Assembly (NCBI GenBank): GCA_007125875.1
Contig: SLCI01000095.1
Location: 1-5,766 of the forward strand
Source: Kiritimatiellia bacterium
GTDB taxonomy: Bacteria > Verrucomicrobiota > Kiritimatiellia > SLAD01
Length of the DNA: 5,766 nucleotides
Direction: 5' to 3'
The position numbers and the translations under genes are program-made. Shown here piece by piece: positions 1-5,706 of this stretch (positions are counted from its first letter, which is position 1; the number at the start of each line of letters is the position of its first letter). The notes below the pieces were generated by a model. The model worked only from the letters and a program-made list of their open reading frames with translations. It made no database searches and had not been told where the DNA came from.

Positions 1-1304
1 ATCAAGTCCAGTATGATGAGGTCGTAGGTGGCTTGCCCCTTGTCATTCGCTTCGAACAGTGCAATCGCTTCACGGCCACTGGCGATGACTTCAACTTGAT
101 AGCCCAGTGCGGAGAGCAGCGTCTTGGCCGTTTCACCCTCCGCGGCATTGTCGTCCACAACTAGAATGGATTCGGTGCCGGTCCATTCTTTCGGTGTTTC
201 AACCGCCGTCGCGCCATTGTCCAGTATCGGGAGGTAGATGCGGTACTCTGTTCCGAGGCGCGGTTTTACATCGATTTCGATGCAGCCGCCATGGACGTGG
301 GCGATGTGGTGTATGGCCGTTAGCGTGAGGGCCGTTGAGTCGGTATGGCCATCAATCACACGGGCCTGAAAAGGCTCAAAAGCATGCTGCATGTTGTGCA
401 ACGGTGCATCAGGACACATGTCGGTGACTTTGATGGCTAGGCAGCCTTTCGATGAACCGCCATGGTCGGGCGGAAAGTGTGATGCCTCGGCGCGAATGGT
501 GATCGCCCCACCTCGCGTCATGCCTACCGCGGAAAAGGCCAACAGATTTCGTAGCATCGCTTGTAAGCAAACGGGCGAGCCTTGAATCTGCGGCAGGCTG
601 TTCGGGATAGCGCAATGCAGCTGAACGGTCGGCGCGAGACGATGTAGCTCGCGGATCGTTTGTTCGTCGAGGAAGGTCGGTAGTATGGCGGCAGGGTCGA
701 TCGGGACGAGGGCTTGGGGTGGACAATGGGCAATAATCTTGAGGTCCCGCGTCAGTCGGTGTAGCGCCTCGGCGGCTGAGGTTCCGTTGGTCGTCAAACT
801 CTTCTCTATGTAATCGGCCATGCCGCCCGCCATCTGCCGAATCGCGGACATGCGCACGTCATGTTGTTTGCGGACTTGCGCGATTTCAGACCGGCGCCGG
901 GATCGTTTGCGATCCGCCAGCAGTTGGCGGCGCAGCCGGATATCATCGAGGACCGAACGCACGCGCTCCTGCAAGAGCTCAGGTTGCGCGGGCTTTTGAA
1001 TGAAGTCATCCGCACCCTGGCGAACCGCCTCCATTGCGCGATCCACCGTGCCGAAACCGGTAATCAGAATGAAGCCGATATCATCCGTATGTCGGCGGAC
1101 TTGCTCCAGCAGTTGGAGGCCGTCCATGTCTCCCATCATCAGGTCGGATAGGATGAGTTGAACCGGTTCACGGTCCAGCAGGGTCAATGCTTGTTCCGCC
1201 GATTCTGCGGTGCTGACAGTATATCCCATCTGCTTGAGGTTGACCGCAAAGCCGGATCGCACCAATTCGTCGTCATCCACAATCATAATGTGTTCATGAC
1301 TCAT
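1..1304 (-). CDS. Hybrid response regulator: receiver - degenerate histidine-kinase core - receiver (3' end beyond window)
   Basis: The 434 visible residues run off the left edge. Residues 1-125 form a receiver domain with acidic residues D10-D12, phosphoacceptor D54 (LSDLMMGDMDG), T82 and K104 (KP), all the residues needed for phosphorylation. Residues 140-360 align with the AGGxAHDFNN class of histidine kinases but look catalytically dead. The H-box reads MAGGMADYIEK, with D164 in place of His. The N-box reads NLLAFSAVGM, with Phe at the Mg-binding Asn. G1 reads VTDMCPDA and G2 reads STALTLTA, both without glycines. The FEPF motif (309-312) and the C-terminal GT-YRIYLP strand survive. A second receiver starts at about 378 (ILVVDDN), and its likely phosphoacceptor D433 is encoded at bases 6-8, just before the cut. 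The start is fixed by the ATGA overlap with the upstream kinase gene and by a GAGAGG ribosome site at 1312-1317. I infer that it receives phosphate from the co-encoded kinase. The output is unknown because the C-terminus is missing. Confidence 0.85.
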   Translation of the reverse strand, partial: MSHEHIMIVDDDELVRSGFAVNLKQMGYTVSTAESAEQALTLLDREPVQLILSDLMMGDMDGLQLLEQVRRHTDDIGFILITGFGTVDRAMEAVRQGADDFIQKPAQPELLQERVRSVLDDIRLRRQLLADRKRSRRRSEIAQVRKQHDVRMSAIRQMAGGMADYIEKSLTTNGTSAAEALHRLTRDLKIIAHCPPQALVPIDPAAILPTFLDEQTIRELHRLAPTVQLHCAIPNSLPQIQGSPVCLQAMLRNLLAFSAVGMTRGGAITIRAEASHFPPDHGGSSKGCLAIKVTDMCPDAPLHNMQHAFEPFQARVIDGHTDSTALTLTAIHHIAHVHGGCIEIDVKPRLGTEYRIYLPILDNGATAVETPKEWTGTESILVVDDNAAEGETAKTLLSALGYQVEVIASGREAIALFEANDKGQATYDLIILDL

Positions 1305-2464
1305 GATGTTGCCTCTCGCTGTGGGATGGTGAGCGTGAAGGTCGATCCTTGTCCTGGTTCGCTTGCAACATCAATGGTGCCGTGCGCTTGTCGCAACATC
1401 GATGCCGCCACAACCAGTCCAAGCCCAGTTCCGCGCGCTCCTTTAGTGGTGAAGAAGGGCGTGAAAATTTGCTGTAGCGTTTCCGGGGACATGCCCTCGC
1501 CGGTATCCGAGATCTGGATGACGCAACCTTCCTCCCGATGATCCGCTTCGATTGTGATGGTGCCGCCTTCGGGCATCGCATCCCGTGCATTCATTAAAAT
1601 ATTCAGCAACACTTGAGAGAGTTCCCGTTCATCCATGTACACGCCGACGCATTCATTCTGATGGCGAACCGTGATGTCGATGCCCGCCCGGGCGAATGGT
1701 GATTCGATCAGTTTGGTAACAAAGTTGATGGCATCCTTGCAGAGTGCGCCGGTCTTTTGCCTGTGATCATGAGGTTGGCCTAGTGCCAAGAGCTGGTTCA
1801 CGAGGTCGGAAATGCTTTGTATCCCTTGGTCGATCATCTGCAGGCTGGCGAGGGCCTCAGTGTTGTCGGCCAGCTTCGCCCGCAGCTGAGACAGATGGCT
1901 CATCATGCCTTGCAGGGGATTATTTATTTCGTGGGCCATCCCAGCGGCCAGTAGGCCGATGGTGTTGAGGCGGTCAGTCCGCGCCAGAATCTCGCGTTTC
2001 CGTTCCTCCTCCGTTTTCAAGCGTTCTTCAGCACGTTTGCGCTCGGTGATGTCTTCCGAGATGCCCAGCAAATACTGTGGTGCGCCGTCACCATTCCGTA
2101 AGGGAATTTTCAGTGTGCGCAGAATTCGTTCGCCTTTGTAGCGGGTTTGTATGCGCTCCTCTGGAATTTCGACGACCTTATCTTGTGCAAGCACTTCGCG
2201 ATCTTTTTGGGTGAAAAAGTCGGCCTCCTCTGGGGGGAAAAAGTCGTAGTCTGTTTTTCCCAGCATCTCGGAGCGCGAAAAGCCCAGCAATTCTTCACCG
2301 GCACGATTAAAGCGAACGAAGCGTAGATCCTTTGCGTCCTTGACGAAAATCATGTCGGGGATGTTTTCGACAATCGAGTGGAGAAACAGAGCCGTGTCGG
2401 AGGCATCCAGTAGCGTCTCGTCCTGAATACGTCCCGCCGAGTCCCTGTTGCTGAAGGAGTCCAT
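1301..2464 (-). CDS. Soluble PAS-domain sensor histidine kinase
   Basis: This 387-residue protein has all the motifs of an active HisKA/HATPase_c kinase. A PAS domain spans about residues 28-140 (IVENIPDMIFVKDA, ending in the PAC motif GISEDITERKRAEE). A charged helical linker follows at about 141-165. The H-box GMAHEINNP has phosphoacceptor H178. The ATP-binding domain has an N-box NILMNARDAM (N292), G1 ISDTGEGM (D320), F-box FTPFFTTK and G2 GTGLGL (345-350). There is no signal peptide or membrane segment, so it should sense a cytoplasmic cue through PAS; the ligand cannot be read from sequence. The ATG at 2464 is preceded by a GAGG site at 2472-2475 with 7-nt spacing. The stop codon overlaps the start of the downstream hybrid regulator as ATGA, which makes that protein the obvious partner. 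No close named homologue is recognised, so no symbol is given. Confidence 0.93.
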   Translation of the reverse strand: MDSFSNRDSAGRIQDETLLDASDTALFLHSIVENIPDMIFVKDAKDLRFVRFNRAGEELLGFSRSEMLGKTDYDFFPPEEADFFTQKDREVLAQDKVVEIPEERIQTRYKGERILRTLKIPLRNGDGAPQYLLGISEDITERKRAEERLKTEEERKREILARTDRLNTIGLLAAGMAHEINNPLQGMMSHLSQLRAKLADNTEALASLQMIDQGIQSISDLVNQLLALGQPHDHRQKTGALCKDAINFVTKLIESPFARAGIDITVRHQNECVGVYMDERELSQVLLNILMNARDAMPEGGTITIEADHREEGCVIQISDTGEGMSPETLQQIFTPFFTTKGARGTGLGLVVAASMLRQAHGTIDVASEPGQGSTFTLTIPQREATS

Positions 2465-2488
2465 GGTATAGCCTCATTCCGTAGAGTT

Positions 2489-2494
2489 ATCATA
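2489..2494 (-). promoter_or_regulatory. Candidate -10 box for the kinase/hybrid-regulator operon
   Basis: On the minus strand TATGAT (5/6 to the sigma-70 consensus) lies about 25 nt upstream of the kinase ATG. Transcription would start near 2482 and leave a short leader containing the GAGG ribosome site. I see no good -35 hexamer at the expected distance, so this may be an activator-dependent promoter or a chance match. Confidence 0.35.
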
Positions 2495-2525
2495 CCCGAA
2501 ACCGTCTCAAACTGCTATCTCATAC

Positions 2526-2556
2526 TTGATTTCAGACACCGCTTTGGTAGTGTGAT
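2526..2556 (+). promoter_or_regulatory. Weak candidate promoter for tRNA-Gln
   Basis: TTGATT (2526-2531) and TGTGAT (2551-2556) are separated by 19 bp and would place the transcription start a few bases before the tRNA 5' end. The matches are 4/6 each and the spacer is long, so this is only the best candidate in the gap. It sits back to back with the leftward kinase promoter. Confidence 0.28.
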
Positions 2557-2565
2557 ACCCCTCAT

Positions 2566-2639
2566 TGCCGGATGGTGTAACGGTAGCACAGCAGACTCTG
2601 AATCTGTTTGTCTAGGTTCAAATCCTAGTCCGGCAACCA
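2566..2639 (+). tRNA. tRNA-Gln (anticodon CUG)
   Basis: A full cloverleaf folds by eye. The acceptor stem is TGCCGGA/TCCGGCA (2566-2572 with 2629-2635), the discriminator is A2636, and CCA is encoded (2637-2639). The D-stem pairs 2575-2578 with 2586-2589. The anticodon stem GCAGA/TCTGT encloses the loop CTCTGAA with anticodon CTG at 2598-2600, which reads the glutamine codon CAG. The variable loop has 4 nt and the T-arm is CTAGG-TTCAAAT-CCTAG. The U1-A72 first pair is also a known feature of glutaminyl tRNAs in E. coli. It is a lone tRNA gene, intact, with no sign of an integrated element beside it. Confidence 0.97.
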
Positions 2640-2667
2640 CTTATGCATAATCAGTTGTTGCCCTTTT
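2632..2667 (+). terminator. Possible weak terminator that reuses the tRNA 3' end
   Basis: GGCAAC (2632-2637, the 3' part of the tRNA acceptor stem and tail) can pair with GTTGCC (2657-2662), which is followed by CTTTT. The loop contains the perfect palindrome TTATGCATAA (2641-2650). The stem is only 6 bp with a 19-nt loop and would compete with the tRNA acceptor stem, so termination here is uncertain. A second small hairpin, CGCG-GTTTA-CGCG (2669-2681), follows. Confidence 0.25.
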
Positions 2668-2744
2668 GCGCGGTTTACGCGTTGCCTGTCTTCTTCCTCG
2701 TGTGGTCCAGCGATTTCTTGGCGTGATATCGGCCGTCGGCATTC

Positions 2745-2773
2745 TTGACCGATCCGATATATAGGCATATATA
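2745..2773 (+). promoter_or_regulatory. Sigma-70-type promoter of the modEABC operon
   Basis: TTGACC (2745-2750, 5/6 to the -35 consensus) is followed after exactly 17 bp by TATATA (2768-2773, 4/6 to the -10 consensus). The -10 and most of the spacer lie inside the ModE-type inverted repeat, so repressor binding would block RNA polymerase. The start of transcription is predicted at about 2780, right at the modE ATG. The neighbouring AT repeats allow slightly shifted -10 choices. Confidence 0.6.
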
Positions 2774-2780
2774 TATCGGA
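2753..2780. promoter_or_regulatory. ModE-type molybdate operator (Mo-box)
   Basis: This is a perfect inverted repeat: TCCGATATATA (2753-2763), a 6-bp spacer GGCATA (2764-2769), and TATATATCGGA (2770-2780). Half-sites of the form CG-N-TATATA separated by 6 bp are the known pattern bound by ModE dimers in E. coli and relatives. It sits over the -10 region and directly before a modE gene, which makes autorepression by molybdate-responsive ModE the natural reading. The match is to the remembered consensus, not a computed score. Confidence 0.82.
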
Positions 2781-3134
2781 ATGAAGTTGCAGGTCAAAGT
2801 CTCGCTGGCCGACGATCAGGATGAGGAGTTCTGTGGGCCGGGTCTGTTGCAACTGCTGGATGGTATCCGTCGCACGGGCTCCATTCAGCAGGCGGCCAAA
2901 GCGATGAATCTCTCCTACGTGAAGGCCCTCAAGATTCTGAATCGGCTTGAGGAGGCGATGGGAGAACCTGTTTTGATTCGCCACAAGGGCGGCGCTGAGC
3001 GGGGCAGCTCGACACTCACGCCGTTTGCGCGAATCTTCATGCGCGATTTTGTGGCGTTACGAAAGACTATTCAACACGATGCTCGGCGAGCCTCCCGAGC
3101 ATTCCTCAAGCAATACGAAAGAAGAGGGGAATGA
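2781..3134 (+). CDS. modE: ModE-like molybdate-dependent transcriptional regulator, DNA-binding domain only
   Basis: The 117 residues form one winged-helix domain of the ModE N-terminal type. It opens MKLQVKVSL, followed by GLLQLLDGIRRTGS, the helix-turn-helix (about 33-61, GSIQQAAKAMNLSYVKALKILNRLEEAMG region), then the wing KGGAERGSSTLT (69-80), equivalent to the GG-rich wing of ModE. E. coli ModE has about 262 residues with a C-terminal pair of molybdate-binding Mop domains; these are absent here, and the tail is a basic helix ending QYERRGE. I chose the ATG at 2781 because family members begin MKL at this point and because the only upstream in-frame start, TTG 2745, is the promoter's -35 box. 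No usable ribosome site precedes 2781, so the message may be leaderless. The gene is first in the operon and its stop overlaps modA as ATGA. Its likely role is repressor of this operon. Confidence 0.88.
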   Translation: MKLQVKVSLADDQDEEFCGPGLLQLLDGIRRTGSIQQAAKAMNLSYVKALKILNRLEEAMGEPVLIRHKGGAERGSSTLTPFARIFMRDFVALRKTIQHDARRASRAFLKQYERRGE

Positions 3135-3895
3135 GAATTCTTGGCTTGGTCACACTTGCCTTCTGCTTTGTGTTCGGAGGTCATACGCACGCCAGTCAGC
3201 GTCTCATGATCGCCGCGGCGGCGGATCTGCGGTTCGCGCTGGACGACATCCTGACGATTTATCGCTCGACGCATCCGAACGCACAGATTGAGGTGGTCTA
3301 CGGATCGTCCGGGAAGATGACGACCCAAATCCTGAACGGTGCGCCCTACGATGTCTTTTTCTCCGCAGACATTTCCTTTCCGGAACGCTTGTATCGTGAA
3401 GGCTTCGCCATGACGAAGCCCAGTGTGTACGCGGTCGGTCGGATCGTTCTGTGGAGCAAGCGACACGATGCTTCTAGCATGACGCTTCACGATCTTCTGC
3501 AGCCATCGATCCGTCGCGTGGCCATTGCACAGCCGGCACATGCCCCGTACGGGCTGCGAGCGAAGGAGGCGCTCATGGAGCTTGGCCTGTGGGAGGAGAT
3601 TCAACCCAAACTCGTTTTTGGCGAAAACATCGCGCACACGGCTCAGATGGTTGAATCGAAAGCTGCGGATGTCGGGATTATTGCCCTTTCCCTAGCGCTG
3701 TTTCCGGCCTTGGCTACACACGGTTACCACCTGATTGATGAACAATTACACAACCCATTGACGCAAGGCTATGTCGTTACCCGATACGGCAGGAACAACG
3801 CGCTAGCGCAGGACTTCGCAGCGTTCATGACGGGGCAAGACGCGCGAGCCATTATGGAAGAATTCGGTTTTATTTTGCCGGAGTTCGATGATTGA
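3131..3895 (+). CDS. modA: Periplasmic molybdate-binding protein of the ABC transporter
   Basis: This 254-residue protein starts with a signal peptide (hydrophobic core ILGLVTLAFCFVFGG, probable cleavage after A21 in HTHA-SQ). There is no lipobox, so it should be a free periplasmic protein. The mature part shows the ModA hallmarks AAAADLRFAL (28-37), YGSSGKMTTQI (57-67), NGAPYDVFFSAD (69-80), APYG (138-141) and VGIIALS (181-187), and ends RAIMEEFGFILP. Those motifs resemble the Azotobacter ModA type more than E. coli ModA, because the oxyanion-contacting Tyr appears in APYG and not after VGIV. It captures molybdate (possibly tungstate) and delivers it to ModB. AAGAGG lies only 3 nt before the ATG, and the ATGA overlap with modE suggests translational coupling. 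The 3' end overlaps modB by 8 bp. Confidence 0.94.
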   Translation: MRILGLVTLAFCFVFGGHTHASQRLMIAAAADLRFALDDILTIYRSTHPNAQIEVVYGSSGKMTTQILNGAPYDVFFSADISFPERLYREGFAMTKPSVYAVGRIVLWSKRHDASSMTLHDLLQPSIRRVAIAQPAHAPYGLRAKEALMELGLWEEIQPKLVFGENIAHTAQMVESKAADVGIIALSLALFPALATHGYHLIDEQLHNPLTQGYVVTRYGRNNALAQDFAAFMTGQDARAIMEEFGFILPEFDD

Positions 3896-4574
3896 GCTAT
3901 CTCCAGCCGATTGGGTGGCCATCCGCCTCACATTGAAGCTCGGTCTCTACACGACCGGGATTCTGCTGCTGATTGGTACGCCGTTGGCCTGGTGGTTGGC
4001 GAGTGGCCGCTCACCCTTGCGCACTGCCGTGCAGTCGGTGGTCGCGCTGCCGATTGTGCTTCCGCCTACCGTGCTCGGTTTCTATCTCCTCATCCTGCTC
4101 GGCCCGCGAGGCTGGATTGGCGGGACGCTCGAATCGATGGGGTTTACCCATCTCGCTTTCACATTCACCGGCATTTTGATCGGGTCGGTCTTCTATTCAC
4201 TGCCGTTTGCAGTGCAGCCGCTTTACCAGGCCTTTGTGGCGATTGGGCGACGCCCGGTCGAAGTGGCCGCTTCGCTCGGCGCGGGGCCACTAGACCGGTT
4301 TTTCACGGTCATCCTGCCGCTGACGCGGGGCGGATTCATTGTGGCTGCCACCTTGAGCTTTGCGCATACACTTGGCGAGTTCGGTGCCATTCTCATGATC
4401 GGCGGCAGCATTCCGGGGCGTACGAAGGTGTTGTCCATCATGATTTATGATCACGCCGAGGCCATGAATTATGCCGCCGCACACCAACTTTCATTACTGC
4501 TTCTGTCTTTCGCGTTCCTCGTATTGTTCATCATTTATACCGTCAACCGTCGTTTCGATGTGGTGCGGCCATGA
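3888..4574 (+). CDS. modB: Molybdate ABC transporter permease
   Basis: This is a 228-residue inner-membrane protein with about five hydrophobic segments (roughly 14-36, 48-72, 90-115, 148-172 and 198-218). The ABC-permease EAA loop lies at 125-144 (EVAASLGAG...FFTVILP), the part that docks on the ATPase. LPIVLPPTVLGFYLL (54-68) and FAHTLGEFGAILMIGG (158-173) are typical ModB stretches. As a homodimer it would form the molybdate channel between ModA and ModC. Its length is normal for the family. It starts inside the end of modA (8-bp overlap) and stops inside the modC start codon (ATGA), so its translation is probably coupled to both. Confidence 0.95.
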   Translation: MIELSPADWVAIRLTLKLGLYTTGILLLIGTPLAWWLASGRSPLRTAVQSVVALPIVLPPTVLGFYLLILLGPRGWIGGTLESMGFTHLAFTFTGILIGSVFYSLPFAVQPLYQAFVAIGRRPVEVAASLGAGPLDRFFTVILPLTRGGFIVAATLSFAHTLGEFGAILMIGGSIPGRTKVLSIMIYDHAEAMNYAAAHQLSLLLLSFAFLVLFIIYTVNRRFDVVRP

Positions 4575-5659
4575 AGCTGGAAATCAAAGCTCGACTGAGT
4601 TACGGATCATTCACGCTGGATGTGAATGAAGCCATTCCGCTGCAGGGTGTGACGGCTTTGTTTGGTCGTTCCGGTTGCGGCAAGACCACGCTGCTCCGCG
4701 TGATTGCGGGCCTGGAGCGTCCGGCCGCTGCCTGTGTGCGATACGGCGATCAGGTTTGGCAGAGCGAGTCTTCGTTCCGTCCACTGGCCCGACGCAGGAT
4801 CGGCTTGGTGTTTCAGGAACACAGTTTGCTGCCCCATCGTAACGTGCGGGGCAATCTTGAATATGGCTATAAACGCACGCCACCGGAGTTACGTCGCTTG
4901 CAGCTGAAAGATGTTTGCGAACTACTCGGTATTGGAGAGTTACTTGAGCGTCGCGTGGATCAGCTCTCGGGGGGGCAGCGCCAACGCATTGCGTTGGGTC
5001 GGGCCTTATTATGCAGTCCGCAACTGTTGCTGCTCGATGAACCTTTGGCCGCGCTCGACACACAGACGAAGCGTGAAATTATGCCCTTTCTGGCTCGTTT
5101 GGCGCGTGAAGTGGGTGTCCCCATCCTGCTAGTCACCCATGTGCCCGACGAAGTCGAGCGACTCGCAGACCGTGTGGCCTTTATGGATGACGGGCGCGTG
5201 GAGCGGGTGGAGCGCTTGCAGGACGCGTTGACGCGACCCGATTCGCCGCTGTTCGATGAAGAAGGACCGGTGACCGTGTTGGAGGGAGCATTATCCTCGG
5301 CGGACGAGGAGGGCTTGTGCCAATTTGAGTGCGATGGTGTCGCCTTGCGCGTGCCTGATCGCGGCGGGACGCCGGATGAAAGCCCTCAGCGCCTACGTGT
5401 TCGGGCGCGCGATGTAATTCTGGCTGTCAAAGATCCCGAGGGGATCAGCGTGGTCAATCACCTCCCAGTTACGATTGAGTCTGTTAATCCCGGCCTGCAT
5501 GGCGAGAGCCTCGTGGTCACACGTCTATCCAATGGTCAGGCGCTGCTGGCGCAGATCACCACCGCCTCGATGCGCCGCCTAAATCTTACGGCGGGCTCCC
5601 GCTGTCTGGCCTTGATCAAGTCTTTGGCGCTACATCGCCCGGCGGAAACGCCGATATAG
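4571..5659 (+). CDS. modC: Molybdate ABC transporter ATPase with C-terminal TOBE/Mop-like domain
   Basis: This 362-residue cytoplasmic ATPase powers molybdate import. All ABC motifs are intact: Walker A GRSGCGKTT (32-40), Q-loop Q82 in VFQEHSLLPH, signature LSGGQ (132-136), Walker B LLLLDEP with D156 and catalytic E157, D-loop AALD, and switch H190 in LLVTH. After a linker, RVRARDVILAVKDPEGIS (276-293) leads into a TOBE/Mop-like domain to the C-terminus (about 292-355), as in other ModC proteins of about 350-360 residues. In some homologues this domain binds oxyanion and regulates transport. No good ribosome site is seen before the ATG; the ATGA overlap with modB probably supplies ribosomes. 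It is the last gene of the operon, with a hairpin 20 bp downstream. Confidence 0.96.
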   Translation: MKLEIKARLSYGSFTLDVNEAIPLQGVTALFGRSGCGKTTLLRVIAGLERPAAACVRYGDQVWQSESSFRPLARRRIGLVFQEHSLLPHRNVRGNLEYGYKRTPPELRRLQLKDVCELLGIGELLERRVDQLSGGQRQRIALGRALLCSPQLLLLDEPLAALDTQTKREIMPFLARLAREVGVPILLVTHVPDEVERLADRVAFMDDGRVERVERLQDALTRPDSPLFDEEGPVTVLEGALSSADEEGLCQFECDGVALRVPDRGGTPDESPQRLRVRARDVILAVKDPEGISVVNHLPVTIESVNPGLHGESLVVTRLSNGQALLAQITTASMRRLNLTAGSRCLALIKSLALHRPAETPI

Positions 5660-5678
5660 CATTCATTAAAACCAACGC

Positions 5679-5706
5679 GCCCGCTCCCCGGTGAGGGAAA
5701 GCGGGC
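5679..5706. terminator. Hairpin ending the mod operon, possibly bidirectional
   Basis: GCCCGCT (5679-5685) and AGCGGGC (5700-5706) pair perfectly. An inner CCC/GGG (5686-5688 with 5695-5697) and an outer GCG/CGC across a small bulge can lengthen the stem. It begins 20 bp after the modC stop. On the plus strand it is followed only by a loosely T-rich run (GTGTTTGATTTGTTG). On the minus strand it is followed by GCGTTGGTTTT, a slightly better U-tract. It may therefore also terminate a gene converging from the right. Confidence 0.55.

Noticed and set aside
861..1151. Plus-strand open frame of 96 codons
   Set aside because: It lies antisense to the receiver and linker region of the hybrid regulator, which has clear domain motifs; the plus-strand product shows no recognisable motif.
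2566..2660. tRNA gene as an integration site (attB)
   Set aside because: No repeat of the tRNA 3' end, no integrase gene and no composition change are seen; the neighbouring genes are ordinary chromosomal ones.
2745..2780. TTG at 2745 as the modE start, adding 12 residues
   Set aside because: The TTG is the -35 hexamer, the extra residues are encoded by the operator palindrome, and ModE relatives start at the MKL encoded from 2781.
3071..3637. Minus-strand open frame of 188 codons
   Set aside because: It is antisense to the well-supported end of modE and most of modA; its composition is the usual by-product of GC-rich coding DNA and no motif is visible.
3911..4450. Plus-strand open frame of 179 codons in another frame of modB
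   Set aside because: modB in its own frame has membrane segments and the EAA loop; the alternative product is a Arg/His/Ala-rich shadow.
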